From assembly GCA_026120185.1 (NCBI GenBank), contig JANUWF010002342.1, forward strand, positions 4,035,001 to 4,099,000: a stretch of 64,000 nucleotides of DNA, read 5' to 3'. This DNA comes from Voacanga thouarsii (taxonomy: Eukaryota; Streptophyta; Magnoliopsida; Gentianales; Apocynaceae). Position numbers and translations under genes: made by a program. Below, piece by piece: positions 47,257 through 58,595 of this stretch; position 1 is the stretch's first letter, and each line of letters starts with the position of its first letter. The notes under the pieces were generated by a model. That model did not search any database. It was not told where the DNA came from and saw only the letters and a list, made by a program, of their open reading frames with translations.

Positions 47257-48702
47257 TGTTAGGATTCGTGGACTCCTAAACGCAGAAAACATCCACGAAT
47301 CCCTCCCGAGGACCCAAGTAAACGATTAAGACGATCTAAGGTTTAAGAATTATCTCTGGTTGCTGTAATCGAAATCCTTCGATTCTGGTTGCGCTGTTGT
47401 ACGTTCAACCCGAACAATCACCAGACGCTGCAGTATGCGAACGTCCTCTATCGGATACACATCGCGAACTCACTCGATACCCGGGAAGTGCTAGCGCCTA
47501 GGGTTTGAGAGGTTTTTTTTCTTTCTGGTAGAGAATGTCACGTATGTTCTCAACCAAAAAATTGGACTATTGAAAAGACGGCTAGAGTTTTCTTAAAAAC
47601 CCTCGAACCTCTTAGAGTCCAACCCTAATAATATCTTATCATATTCTAATTTAAATTTAAATTAAATTAAAACTGATATGATAAGATTCTGCCATTATTT
47701 TTGGTAATTTAACTAATTAATTTACCGAGTCAGATTCTTATAATCTGGATATCATCCAGATTCATCGAACCTGGTCACCAGAAAAATAACCTAACAAGTT
47801 CGCTTATTGTGTGACCCTATAGGTTCATTTAACACTGGCAGTGTGCCTAAATCATATTTAAATGGCCCACAAGTTATAAGCGGTTTCTAGCAAAACATTA
47901 TAACTATCCAGGTTAAATGAAGATCGGTGATCTCTTTGAACCAAACCATAATTTTATATTTAGTCCTTTTGTCACACGATATCCAGATTAAGCATAAGGC
48001 ACGGAGCATGTCATCCTTATTAAGCTTAATCAATTATTTCTTGATTTCATAGTAGACTGTTCAAACAAATGATATCAATATCTTAGATTGATATATTTGA
48101 GCACGGCCATGCATTTTTAACAGTCTAACTTATCAAGGGGCCCATGGATATCTCTCCCATAACTGAGAGGGACAAATTCCTTCACAATCAATCATATTCC
48201 TCTTCTTGATTTATTCTATATCCAACAGTAGTCTAATTTATTATCTGGTTAAAGACAACTTTAGACAATGTCAAAATATAGAATTTATCAAGTAGGAAAC
48301 TATAATGAATTTAGGTCGAAGGACTTTCAATATTATTATGGTTAGAAAGTACTTATGACATATTCCATGAAGTACTCTCACAGTGGGTCATGTCGAATAC
48401 AATATTCTCTAACATTTATTTATGTCTTGACTCGATATCACAAATATCCATGGCCAGTAAAACATAGCCATCTAGTCACAAATATACTAATCTTAATTTA
48501 TTATTATTCCAATAATAATAATCGATCAGGAACAATTTTAGAATAGTCATTGTATTCATTGTAGGGTTTTACCATCAAGTCACGTACTTGATGACCAATA
48601 AAACAAAACTCACTATTCATGGAAAGGAAAGCCTCTTATTATTATATAAAACATAATGACAATTGTATAAGTACAAATTGACTCTATGGCATATCCCCAA
48701 AA
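47257..48702 (+). mobile_element. Solo copia-type LTR (1446 bp)
   Basis: Starts TGTTAGGATTCGTGGACTCC and ends GGCATATCCCCAAAA (the usual terminal CA is mutated). The 5-bp direct repeat ACTTG flanks it at 47252-47256 and 48703-48707. No internal coding sequence, primer site or second LTR is present. Orientation is inferred from TG...CCCCAA and could be reversed. Confidence 0.75.
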
Positions 48703-48707
48703 ACTTG

Positions 48708-49260
48708 TTCACATAATTATTCAATTTTATTAATTTAATATTAACTAAAATACATTGCTTCTTGAATTAGCACAATTTACGTAGATAGTCTTCCAGATGT
48801 CAAAAGTGCACCCAGGGATCCAAATGGAACCTGCCCAACTCTCCAAATTCACCTAAGGTACTGGAAGCCTTCTTAGTTGTTACATGCATACTGTTCTATA
48901 CTAACTCATTGCCTTAACCTATTTCAACCAAAGAAATCAAAACAAGGTGAAATTGGCAAACCTGATAAGAAAAACCACCCATCCAAAGAGAAATTCTTCA
49001 AATCAAACATGATCAAGCAAACCACTTCACCAGAGCCGTCTTTCCCACGACTATCCAAAGCAGAGTTGGAAGCTTTCTTCTGTTCGCCTCCTTAGAAGTC
49101 TAGGTTGCAATCTCTTTGTTAGCATCTGGAATTCTTTGTCAACAAGCTATCAGAACCATTCCTTTTAGTCAAATAGATCCAAGGCCAACTAATGGAGAGT
49201 AATGATGTGCTGACTAGGGTGAATGACCAAAGGATAGTACCAATGGCTCTAGCCTCTTTT
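48708..49260. other. Spacer right of the solo LTR
   Basis: Continues the sequence interrupted at 47256. An open frame at 48877-49095 is rich in K/P/S but matches nothing I recognise. Possibly decayed retrotransposon interior. Confidence 0.35.
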
Positions 49261-50100
49261 TAGGGAAAATTCTTAGGTGGACCCGGTCCACGGCCCCACC
49301 TATGGACCGGGTGGGTCCAGGCACTGCTAAAGCACGACACCTGTCCATTGTCAATAAAATATTCTCAAATTCTAATTTCCTCAATTTTCTTATTTTTCTC
49401 ATTTTTCCTATCAATCGTTGTTAACCATGGTTACCAATTTTTTCATTTTACCACCATCACATACTATCACAATCAAAATTTCACTCTCTCTCTCCATCCC
49501 ACCCTCATTCGAGTCTTTACCTCTTGCCCTTTTCAAGTCTATACCTCCCACGGCTACTTTGGTCTCTCTCCCTTCGCTACCTTCTGTCCGTCCTCCAATC
49601 TATCTCGTCGTGAAGGATTGCTGTTGTACACAGTCCAACCAACATAACAATAGATCTAACCCAAGAAATTCATTCATTCCACTCAACCGAGAAAGCCCAC
49701 ATATATGTCATCGCCGGCGGGTTGTTTAAATCGACACAATAGCTTGGCCACTATAGCAGAATTCCCAGCAGCCTCATTAAGCTGTCTTCATCAATCATTT
49801 TCCCATAGATAATCTCTTTCATATCCTATTTTGCTCTTGTTTATGTAAGCTACTATTCATAATACCTATATTATATATATATATAAATATATATTTGATA
49901 AATGGTTTTGTATTCAGATATGTTGTTATTTTCTCATACTCTGCATCATAATTTCTCTGTTTTGTTACAATTCTGGAAATAATATGGCCTTTGGATTTGA
50001 ATTCAATTGCAAATAGTTTATGGAGATTTTTGGGTAATTGTATTGATGAGCTTGTTTTGATTGTTGGAAAATCATGAGGTTTTGGAGTAATAATGGGGAG
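49261..50100 (+). repeat. Left terminal inverted repeat, gene-capturing element
   Basis: About 840 bp matching 53615-52770 in inverted orientation, and also the terminus of copy 1 (46303-45470). The outermost 60 bp is itself palindromic (TGGACCCGGTCCA and TGGACCGGGTGGGTCCA). Confidence 0.75.
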
Positions 50101-50370
50101 ATTTCCACAATTCTTGATTTTTTTTTTAAAACCAATCTACTTATTCTTAATTGCTGCTATTGTGGACGTGCATATTTGTTGCCAAGATTAAGTGAGAGTT
50201 TATATTTTCTAACCTCAGTATTCTGTTGTATTGTCAGGGCTGCTATGGTTAGAAAAGCTATAGAGGAAAACATTTTTTCCTTGAACAGGTAAAGAATGTA
50301 GATTATCACTAGCATAGCAATTTGAGGCATCAATATTACTTCCACTAAACTACCACTTCTCCATTTGCAG

Positions 50371-50451
50371 AAGCTCTGTAAATGGTTGACTCAGCCATTG
50401 CTGGCTTTAGACTACCTTCATTCTAATCATGTCCTTCATAGAGATCTAAAG
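50371..50451 (+). pseudogene. NEK-type kinase exon fragment, copy 2
   Basis: The same 81-bp exon as at 45120-45200, again flanked by TTTGCAG and GTATGT, and encoding the same 27 residues (KLCKWLTQ ... HRDLK). A separate exon-like piece lies just upstream (50235-50288: GGGCTGCTATGG to TTGAACAG, then GTAAAG), encoding AAMVRKAIEENIFSLNR; its gene is not identified. Confidence 0.75.
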
Positions 50452-50949
50452 GTATGTATGAAGACAAGGGTGATGAACATGAAGGTGGAGCCAGCAATGA
50501 CACCACTATATTCTGGGGCACTTTATTGTGCTTCAAGACTATTAGGTTTGAAGGGCTAATAGCCCTTTACAAGGGCTTTATTCCCACAATTTCTAGCTAA
50601 GGGCCTTTCATTATGGTTTTGTTTGTGACTATCGAGCAAGTCAGGAAAGTCCTCAAGTATTACTAATCCTTAGGATATGTTACATGATTATTGATCGAGA
50701 ATACTATTCTTTATGCAAATTCATTGATTACATTCACTTTAACATGATGTTTTCTGTTAATGAATGCTTATTTTCATCATATTATAAACACATAACAATG
50801 ACAGAGTTGGAACTTTTAGTATCACAATTTGACAAAAGAATTTTCAAAGACTGTGGTTACATTATTGCAAACTAAGGTAAACAAGGCATCTGAATATCTT
50901 TACAACTGAAATATGAGAATGGAAACCTAACATAGAGTCTAGAGCAAAA

Positions 50950-51968
50950 AGTTTCCATTTCTATTTGTTTAGGGAGCCAATGGTTAAGCTACAATGTCTA
51001 AAAAGGATTGCAATATAGAAAACCTTATGCCAGAGTCAATGTTCAAATACACTAAGCACCCTTGAGGCCAAGTGCATAGCAAGAAATGTATAATACAATG
51101 CTCCCATGTGACTAGTTTAACTAGCAAACAAGTAGTGGATAAAGAAGTAAGCAGCTTGAAGAACACCGAATGCAACATGCCAGCTCAATGATAGACACTG
51201 GAAGGATTTGGCTAAACGGTTGGACATCTAGCTTGCAAAGCCAAGGTTTGTCAATTGACCAGCTATACCAACCAGAACTGCAAACCAAGCCAAAGTATCC
51301 TATGCTAATTTTTCACTTAAGAAGTCGTCCCAATCAAGCATCCCTAGTAGTAAGAGAATGGATAAACCAAGTGTGGCAACAACAACACTTGGAATGCCAA
51401 GATTGTCCTTGAGAAAAAAAAAAAAAGAAGAAGAGGATATGCATTAGGATTTAGTAAGGAGTGTCCATAGAGAAATCTAAGCTTCCAATACTTTTGAGAA
51501 CACTTTATATCTACTATGACAAGAAATTACTTGCACTACAGAAGCTGTCAATCAATTCAAGCAATGCAAATATTACATTTTGGTTGAAAGAATCACTAAC
51601 AACGTTTTATACTGCAAAGCTCTTTGAAATTATATCCATCCAGAATTTTTCACCCTTAATCCACTACCTTGTCATATTTGAAAATGCTTTGCCAGGAGTA
51701 ATTGCGAGAAGTGTTAAGGTACCTACCAAAAGACCCACAAAAAGACCGCAATATTCATTGTACCAACTATTACCCATTCATTCTTTGTAACTGGACCTAT
51801 AAGATCCAGCTTCTTTGCAGCCAATGTAGGTGCATCTGGTGTGTCCTTGGTTTCAGGAGGATAGAGTTTGTACAAGACCAGTGGAGTAACTATAAGGGAA
51901 ATAAATGTAGATAAACTAGCAACCTTGGACCACAAAGGATGAAATGAATTACATAAGCATAAAAACAA
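50950..51968 (-). pseudogene. DiT-family dicarboxylate transporter fragments, copy 2
   Basis: Minus strand. The first piece at 51968-51723 reads VASLSTFISLIVTPLVLYKL, YPPETKDTPDAPTLAAKKLD and PVTKNEWVIVGTMNIAVFLW. The second, at about 51415-50950, contains GIPSVVVATLGLSILLLLGM, DWDDFLSEK, DTLAWFAVLVGIAGQLTNLG and LSWHVAFGVLQAAYFFIHYL, with several stops. It is slightly closer to the expected family sequence than copy 1 (WDDFLSEK is readable). Confidence 0.8.
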
Positions 51969-52499
51969 AATCTACTTCTGTATATTTAAACATGGTGGAT
52001 GAGATTATTGGTTAAAATGGTGTAAACTTGGCAATAGATTTTCACATTCAATTCCCAAAGAACTTTTTAAGCAAAATTCTATTGCCATTTTTCAATATCC
52101 TGCTTTGACCCCCAATGAAATCTTTTAACATTACCAAAGAATGTCAAATCTCTCTCTCATTTCAATGCCTCAAAAACCAAAGCTTTGTGAGATTGTTCGT
52201 CAAAGACAACACCTGTCATTTTAATTCTATAATTCTGCGCTAAACTTAAAACATAAAACCAATTAACTAAAATGAAGAAAGTTATATTCAAGTTAAAACT
52301 TAAATCCATTTCTAAGCAGCAAGAGGCATCTAGCTAAGTCCAACCAATTTGAGAAAAGCATAAACTAGAAATCTAATCTCTTAAGTTAAAAAAAAAAAGA
52401 GCTGATAAAACTTGATTGGAGAAACCTTATGGCACATTCATGTAGAATGAAGCAGTAACAAGAATAAAAATAAGGCACAATATTACTTTTTTGCTTTGC

Positions 52500-52650
52500 T
52501 AGTTGGATTGGACTGTTGTTGGCTGCTTGTATCATGTCAGAACCTAGAGTTCTGTTCACGTTGTTAATTTAGATACACTCTAAGATCATTAGCCACTTGT
52601 GCCAAACTGGCAACATTTGGTTCCGCTCGAGCAATTTCATCAAGATTAGT
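52500..52650 (-). pseudogene. Unidentified captured coding fragment
   Basis: The minus strand reads NLDEIARAEPNVASLAQVAN then DLRVYLN, stop, QREQNSRF. The copy at ~42900-43015 reads MANDLGVYLNQQREQNSKF. The two copies differ where one has a stop, which implies a formerly open frame. I do not recognise the parent gene. Confidence 0.5.
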
Positions 52651-52769
52651 TGTCCAATATTTACCACTCAGAAGAACAAAAATAAACAAGGACAAAGAAA
52701 CCCATCAAAGCAATAAACCAAGTGCACATTTGGCCTTTCTCACAATTAAATATGACAAAAAAAATGCCC

Positions 52770-53615
52770 CCATTATTACTCCAAAATCTTGCAATTTCTC
52801 CAACAATCAAAACAAGCTCATCACTGCAATTGCCCAAAAATATCCACAAACTATTTGCAACTTAATTCAAAGCTAAAGGCCATATTATTTCCAGAATTAT
52901 AACAAAAATAGAGAAATGATGACACAAAGCATGACAAAATAATAACATATCTGAATACAAAATCACTTATCAAATATGTATACAAAAAATATAGGGATTA
53001 TGAATAGTAGCTTACATAAACAAGAGCAAAATGGGATACGAAAGAGAATATTTCTGAGAAAATAATTGATGAAGACGAGTCAATGAGGCCGCTGGGAATG
53101 GTACTATAGTAGCTGAGTTGCTATTGCAGTTTAAACAACCCTAAACAGAAGTAGAAGGGCTGCCGGCAATGACATCTAAGTGGGCTTTCTCAGTTGAGTG
53201 GAATGAATGAATTTCTTGGATCAAATCTATTGTTATGTTGGTTGGAGCTACATAAAACAACAATCTTTCGTGACAAGATAGATCAGAGGATGGGTGGAAG
53301 GTAGAGAAGAGAGAAAGATTGGAGTAGGGGTGGGAGGTACAGACTAGAGAGGGGCAAGAGGTAAAGACCCAGAGGAAGGTGGGAGGGAGAGAGAGAATGA
53401 AATTTTGATTGTGATCATATGTGATGGTGTTAAAATGAAAAAATTGGTAACCATGGTTAATAACGGTTGATGGGAAAAATGAGAAAAATAAGAAAATTGA
53501 GGAAATTAGAATTTTAGAATATTTTAATGACGATGGACAGGTGTCGTGCTTTGGCAGTGTCTAGACCCACCTGGTCCACAGGTAGGGCCATGGACCAAGT
53601 CCACCTAATTCCCTA
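52770..53615 (-). repeat. Right terminal inverted repeat, gene-capturing element
   Basis: Inverted partner of 49261-50100, with an extra insert relative to it (GCAGCCCTTCTACTTCTGTT on the minus strand near 53145-53165). Confidence 0.75.
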
Positions 53616-54535
53616 TTTACAAACCTAATATAAGAGAAAAGTAGCATGTTCATCTTAGGTCATTACCCGATCTTCTGATTAGATTTAATAAATTTATTGT
53701 AAACTACAACATTTTTATGGGCAATGTTGTAATCAGAGGCTAGGGTAGTCCGCAGTTGGATATTTCTTCACCACCAAGGGGTAGGCCAAGTATTGTAGAG
53801 ATGTTCAGAATGGTAGGGTTTACTATTCCAAAAAAGAACATGAAGTCGTTGACTGCGAAGCGCGACCCTTAACATGGGATGATCAGGACGATAGCCGTAG
53901 GTAGATATGTGGATCGCGTAAAAAAAATGCCTCATTCTTTCCATTGATACCCAAAAGAGGCAAAAACCCTCTTCAATTAGTCATTGAAATCATCTAGCTC
54001 ATATGACCAACTCCAAAATTTTAGCAGCCAAAAGTTTGAGTTCCACTTGGATTTGTTGAATAGTAGGTTAAAACCCTCAAGTTTTATAAACTCTAACAGT
54101 TCGGCGAATCCCTATTGGAACATAATGTAGGCCCTAGTTTGCACCAGTTTGTATGCTTAGAAAAAGATATCAAGGTGTGTTAGTCAGATGAAATCCCTAA
54201 GGATTCTTCCAGGAGTTGTTGTGTGACCAAGTCAGAAGAAGACTCTGTGCTACTAGACATTTTTGAGAAAGAATGAGAAAGTACTTTTAAGGGTTCTTCG
54301 GTGGTTGGGGCTCTTTGTAAAAGAAAGAAAGAAGAAGATATGATTAAGGGATAAGACCAAGGGTTTTTTATTATTTTGAAATTCAAACAAGTAGAAGAAA
54401 AGAATCAAAGTTGCAACCATTTAAAGAAAGAGTCATCATTGAACTTAAATTCCAAATATGGTAATGCGGAAGCCAACGAGAATTTTTGTTTCATAAGCCT
54501 AGCCGAGTTCCAAGGAACCAAAAAAGGGGGCAAAG
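53616..54535 (+). other. 3' interior of gypsy-like element with polypurine tract
   Basis: No intact ORF. Directly before the LTR, AAAAAAGGGGGCAAAG (54520-54535) is a textbook polypurine tract, so this stretch is the 3' interior of the element whose 3' LTR follows. A minus-strand open frame at 54386-54180 (SSSTESSSDLVTQQLLEESL) is of unknown value. Confidence 0.5.
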
Positions 54536-55231
54536 TGTTGGTAGACAAAAAAGGCTAGAGAACAACTAGACAACTGATTGGTGAAAAGCTTGAGGAATGG
54601 CTAGATCACTCAGCCAACTAAACTGGGTCAGTTTGATTGGGCAGTAGGATTGTTTGGGCTAGATCAGTCAGACCGGTAGGATGAAGAGCTCTGGACTCTT
54701 TGCAGATTTGAATCTAGAAAGATAAGGCCGAAAGATCAAAGTTATAGGTAAGTTTTTTGACTGAGTCAAAAATTTTGTTCTTCTCTACTACTGCTATTAA
54801 TGTTAAGCGAAAATCATAGTGAGGAAAAGTCGGAAGTGGTGAATGTGAAGGTATAGAGCCATTAAATATAGACCGAAGACAAAGAAGAAGGCAGGCAAGG
54901 ACATTAGAAGCATTCTCAAATAAATTTCCTTATTTTATTATCTTTCTGGAACTTTTCTAGGTTAGACTTATTTTACTTTCAGTCATTTAATTCCTATTCC
55001 ATTACTTTACAACAATTCCCTTAGTATTTGAGGAAAGTTTGCTTGTACCTTTGAGATAATTCATGTCTCAAAGCTATACAAAATCTCTTTCTGTTTCATT
55101 CCCTGAGATTCATCCATAATTATGACAGAGATGTTCATTGAGTGTTAGCTAATCCATACTAAAGTTTTGGATTTCATTTTGTCGAACAACACACTTTCTA
55201 ACCAATCAAACACTATAATTTTTGGGCAACA
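54536..55231 (+). mobile_element. Gypsy-like 3' LTR (696 bp)
   Basis: Starts TGTTGGTAGACAAAAAAGGC and ends TTTGGGCAACA, exactly the length of copy A at 30920-31615. It is more diverged from copies A and A' than these are from each other. It could pair with A' (31948-42391) as the two LTRs of one old, heavily interrupted element. I found no matching 5-bp flanks. Confidence 0.65.
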
Positions 55232-55928
55232 AATAATAATAAGTCGATTTTGAATAGGATTTATAAAGTGGGTGTTATTTTCCTAAAAATATAATAAAAA
55301 GTTTGATTTTGAATAGAATTTATAAAGTGAAAATTAGTTTCCAAAATTAGCTCATTTTTTTTTTAAATATTAGTTTCCAAAAAAAAAAATTAATAAGTGA
55401 ACGTTATTTTGTGTTCTGGCCATGTCATTTGTCATTATGGATTTGGGGTTTTAGCCCAAAATAACCCTTCTTTAGTTCAAAATGTTTAAAGTAAACTAAT
55501 TCTAATAAGTTTCACAAAACAAATGTACATACATGTAAAAATTGTGTCATAACTAAATAAAAATGCAATTTTCAATATATTTTATATTTATTTTTAAATG
55601 TCTCTAAAATAACACAAAAATTTTGAATAAAAAAATAAACAATGAAGCTTTTTACAAATGTGGTCTTTTATATTATATTTTTTTACTAATGAAAATCTCC
55701 TGGAAAATTATAGACTGAAATATATTAAGGACATATTTCGTAAATGAGTAGTTAAAAAATAAGAATGCATTTCGTAAAAATATTTTATAATTTTTATTTT
55801 ATTTTCTAAATTAGAAAAAAAAAACTAAGAACACATTAGAGCAATGTGATCTTAGACTCCATTTGCTTTCTAATTTGAAATGTGATGACATTAGATTTCC
55901 AATTCATATTTTTAAAGTACAATATTTA

Positions 55929-55963
<35 letters not shown>

Positions 55964-57056
55964 TATATATATCATATTGAATATTGTTAGTTCAAGTTTT
56001 TTTTTGATAGAGAGTGTTCTTGATAAACTGAAATTGTTTCTAAAGTTTGTGAACATTGCAATTGACAAGTTTGATGCATGATAAATTTGAAGTGGTTTGG
56101 AAACCAATGTTCCAAAAATCTAGGATGTATCTTAGAAAGAATCTATCAGAGATCTTACATGATAGAGTTTGGATCTAAGTATTCATGAGACTGCAATGTT
56201 TTAAGAAAAGTGAAGAAGAAAACTTTTTAGCACTCTCCAAATTCAATAAGGAATCAATCACTCTATTCAAGTATAAGATGCTAACTTTGAAGCTATGGAT
56301 GGTGTGTGAGATAGAGAAAACTGAAGCATGAAACTCATTGTAATTCTTTAGAGCTTAGTCAGGATTTGTAGAGTGAGAGAATTCATATTTATATTTTGAA
56401 AGAGTTTTGAAGCATACGCCATCGATGAAGCCTTTAATTATTTATCATTAGAGTATGCTTCAGTGATCCAAGTTTGTTGTTTCTGTAATCATTATCTTGT
56501 GACGGGTTTAGATCAAAATTTTCTTCATATCAAGTTCCTTTCTGGTGAGAAATGTTTCTGGAGTCAAACGAAGATCCACTGAGTTGCGACAATAACGATT
56601 GATGAGAGTTTGATCATGGTGGTTGATTTCAATAATGGTCTTCTAATAGTTTAACAAAAGAACAGTGGTTGTATTCGGTTAGAGTTCACCAGGGATCACT
56701 TGGTGACTTAAGATAATTTTATCCTTGTAGCTTTGTTTAAAGTTGTAGTGATATTTTTACTGGTCTAGGACTCACAAATGTAGGCATGTTAATAGCCGAA
56801 CCGTGTTACCAATTTGTTGTATTTTTTAAACTTTTTATTTTATAATTTGTCAAACTAACGCAACTGCAACAGAAAAGTTTAACAAAACTACAAGACTGAT
56901 AGACCAAACTTACAAGCGGTATTATAGCAGTTTATTGTTGTTGAAAAACTATTTATTTAGCAAGTGAGATATTAGAAGATTGGGTTAGAAAATCATGTCT
57001 AGATAGTAGAAGAATGAATCTTTGTCACATGACACGTGTTGTTGAAAAGAACAAAA
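55232..57056. other. AT-rich noncoding DNA
   Basis: No gene recognised. It contains a (TA)n microsatellite at about 55932-55961 and many A/T homopolymers. The part from about 56100 to 57050 may be LTR/leader of the decayed copia whose gag relic follows. Confidence 0.4.
55932..55961. repeat. (TA)n microsatellite
   Basis: About 15 uninterrupted TA units, followed by GTTTATATATATC. Confidence 0.9.
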
Positions 57057-57354
57057 TATGCTTATTGGAAAACCAAAATGGAAATCTTCATCACAACTCT
57101 TAACATTACTGCGTGGAAAGCTGTTCTGAAAGGATGGAAACCTCCAACAAAGGAAAGCACCTATTCCGGTGAAGCAGAATTGAAATCAATTGATGAATGG
57201 ATATATAAATAGCGTCATCTTGCTAATGCCAAAGCTAAAGCTTTGAACACAATCTTTGTTGCCATTGGACTAGATGAATCCAAGTTAATCTCTACTTGTA
57301 GGGCTACTAAAGATGTATAGGAAACATTACAAATAGTATTTGAAGGTATAGCTT
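57057..57354 (+). pseudogene. Copia gag relic
   Basis: The plus frame reads YAYWKTKMEIFITTLNITAW, KAVLKGWKPPTKESTYSGEA, then after a stop ANAKAKALNTIFVAIGLDES and LISTCRATKDV. This is the DUF4219/UBN2 gag pattern (YWK.RM..F; KAL..I...L; ...A.D.WE.L...FEG). It ends abruptly at TGTAACACCCC (57354), which may be the start of another insertion. Confidence 0.75.
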
Positions 57355-58595
57355 GTAACACCCCTCTCATAAATATCATACAGGCATGTAATAAAGTTAG
57401 GTATCACCCCATCCAGTCTCCCAGACAAAGGGTCTTTATAACATGCTAAACCAAAATGGAAAGATAATTACACAACAAGTGCATCAGAGTTGACCAACTT
57501 AAGTTGTAGCATACATTCAAAAGAAACATGTAACTTATTATACATCAGTATATACTTCGAGCTTTAAAGTAATATGCCTAAAGCTGTAGGCATGCTGACT
57601 TAAAAGTACCAAGCCATCCTCAGAACTATTGTCTGGCGACTCCAAATCCTAGAAAATAGGATATAAAATACGTGTGAGTGATTTACATTAGTGAGTCCCA
57701 TAGGCGTTAGTGTCTCTCTTCGAAAATAGAGAAAAGATATTTTTCATGTTTTCTACTAAAAGTAAACAACAGAAGTTCGTAACATTCCACTGAGAATAAC
57801 TCTACAACTCAGTAAAGTAAGTTTTCCATACGAATTGTTCAAAATCTCAAACACGTTTGAGAAACTAAGTTTCACCAACATCATTGTCCCACATTTTAGG
57901 CATATTTGGAAAACTGAGTTTTATCAATATCGTTGCCCTATATTTTTCAGAAAAGCAGGCATTCCTCTTCGGCCTGGGTGACTTGGGTGCATAACTCACA
58001 AGACTTTACTTTCGATCTCACGATCTTATTATGCTGGGGACTAAGTCTTCAGCACTGAACCAGATCATGCCAGAATGGTGGTAGAATTGCCATTACAATC
58101 TACCTCAAATCACATCAATTCTTTTTACTTGTGGTAGTACGGAATCCCTACACCCACACTACCTTCACAACGAGGTTGGCAAAGGTCAATCACAGATTGG
58201 GTGTCCCGCCTAGGATCAACAAATTAGTGCCTAAAGATATCTCAGTGTTTTCGCAATCAAATCGGTTGCTTACATATTAGGACAGTGCTAGCTGGGGATA
58301 CGACCAATTCTAATGTCCTACCACTCTGTTGGGAGTAAGATAATCCCCACAACTAACTAGGTTACTTAGGGTCATCTATCTCTAATATAAGCTATTACAA
58401 TGGTCACAACACTTGTTGAGTACTCAACATCTTTACTGGTTCATAGGACTAGTACAATATCACGTTTCTTGAGAAAACTCTAAGAAAATATTTTCCAGGA
58501 CAAAAATAACGTTTTTTGTACCAAATGTTGATCCATACCGAGAAGTCATTTTCCAAATTCTTTGTGTAGAAGGATAAAAAAATCCTTCCTGTTAG
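57355..58595. other. Unassigned, possible LTR fragment
   Basis: No ORF. It begins TGTAACACCCCTCTC, a start seen in several plant gypsy LTRs, but I cannot find a matching end or partner. The text resembles noncoding LTR sequence with moderate GC islands. Confidence 0.35.

Larger units (their letters stand above)
49261..53615 (-). mobile_element. Gene-capturing DNA element, copy 2 (4.36 kb, both terminal inverted repeats)
   Basis: The left end reads TAGGGAAAATTCTTAGGTGG; the right end in reverse complement reads TAGGGAATTAGGTGG. Inverted similarity continues through AAAGCACGACACCTGTCCAT and CATGGTTACCAATTTTTTCA to about 50100 on the left and 52770 on the right, about 840 bp. Between them are a NEK exon (+), DiT fragments (-) and a fragment encoding NLDEIARAEPNVASLAQVAN (-). 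No transposase is present. Long terminal repeats with captured genomic fragments suggest a Pack-MULE, but I could not find a matching TSD, so the superfamily is open. Confidence 0.7.

Noticed and set aside
49257..53625. Matching TSD for the gene-capturing element
   Set aside because: Flanks at 8, 9 or 10 bp (for example CTCTTTTTA versus TATTTACAA) do not match, so none is claimed.
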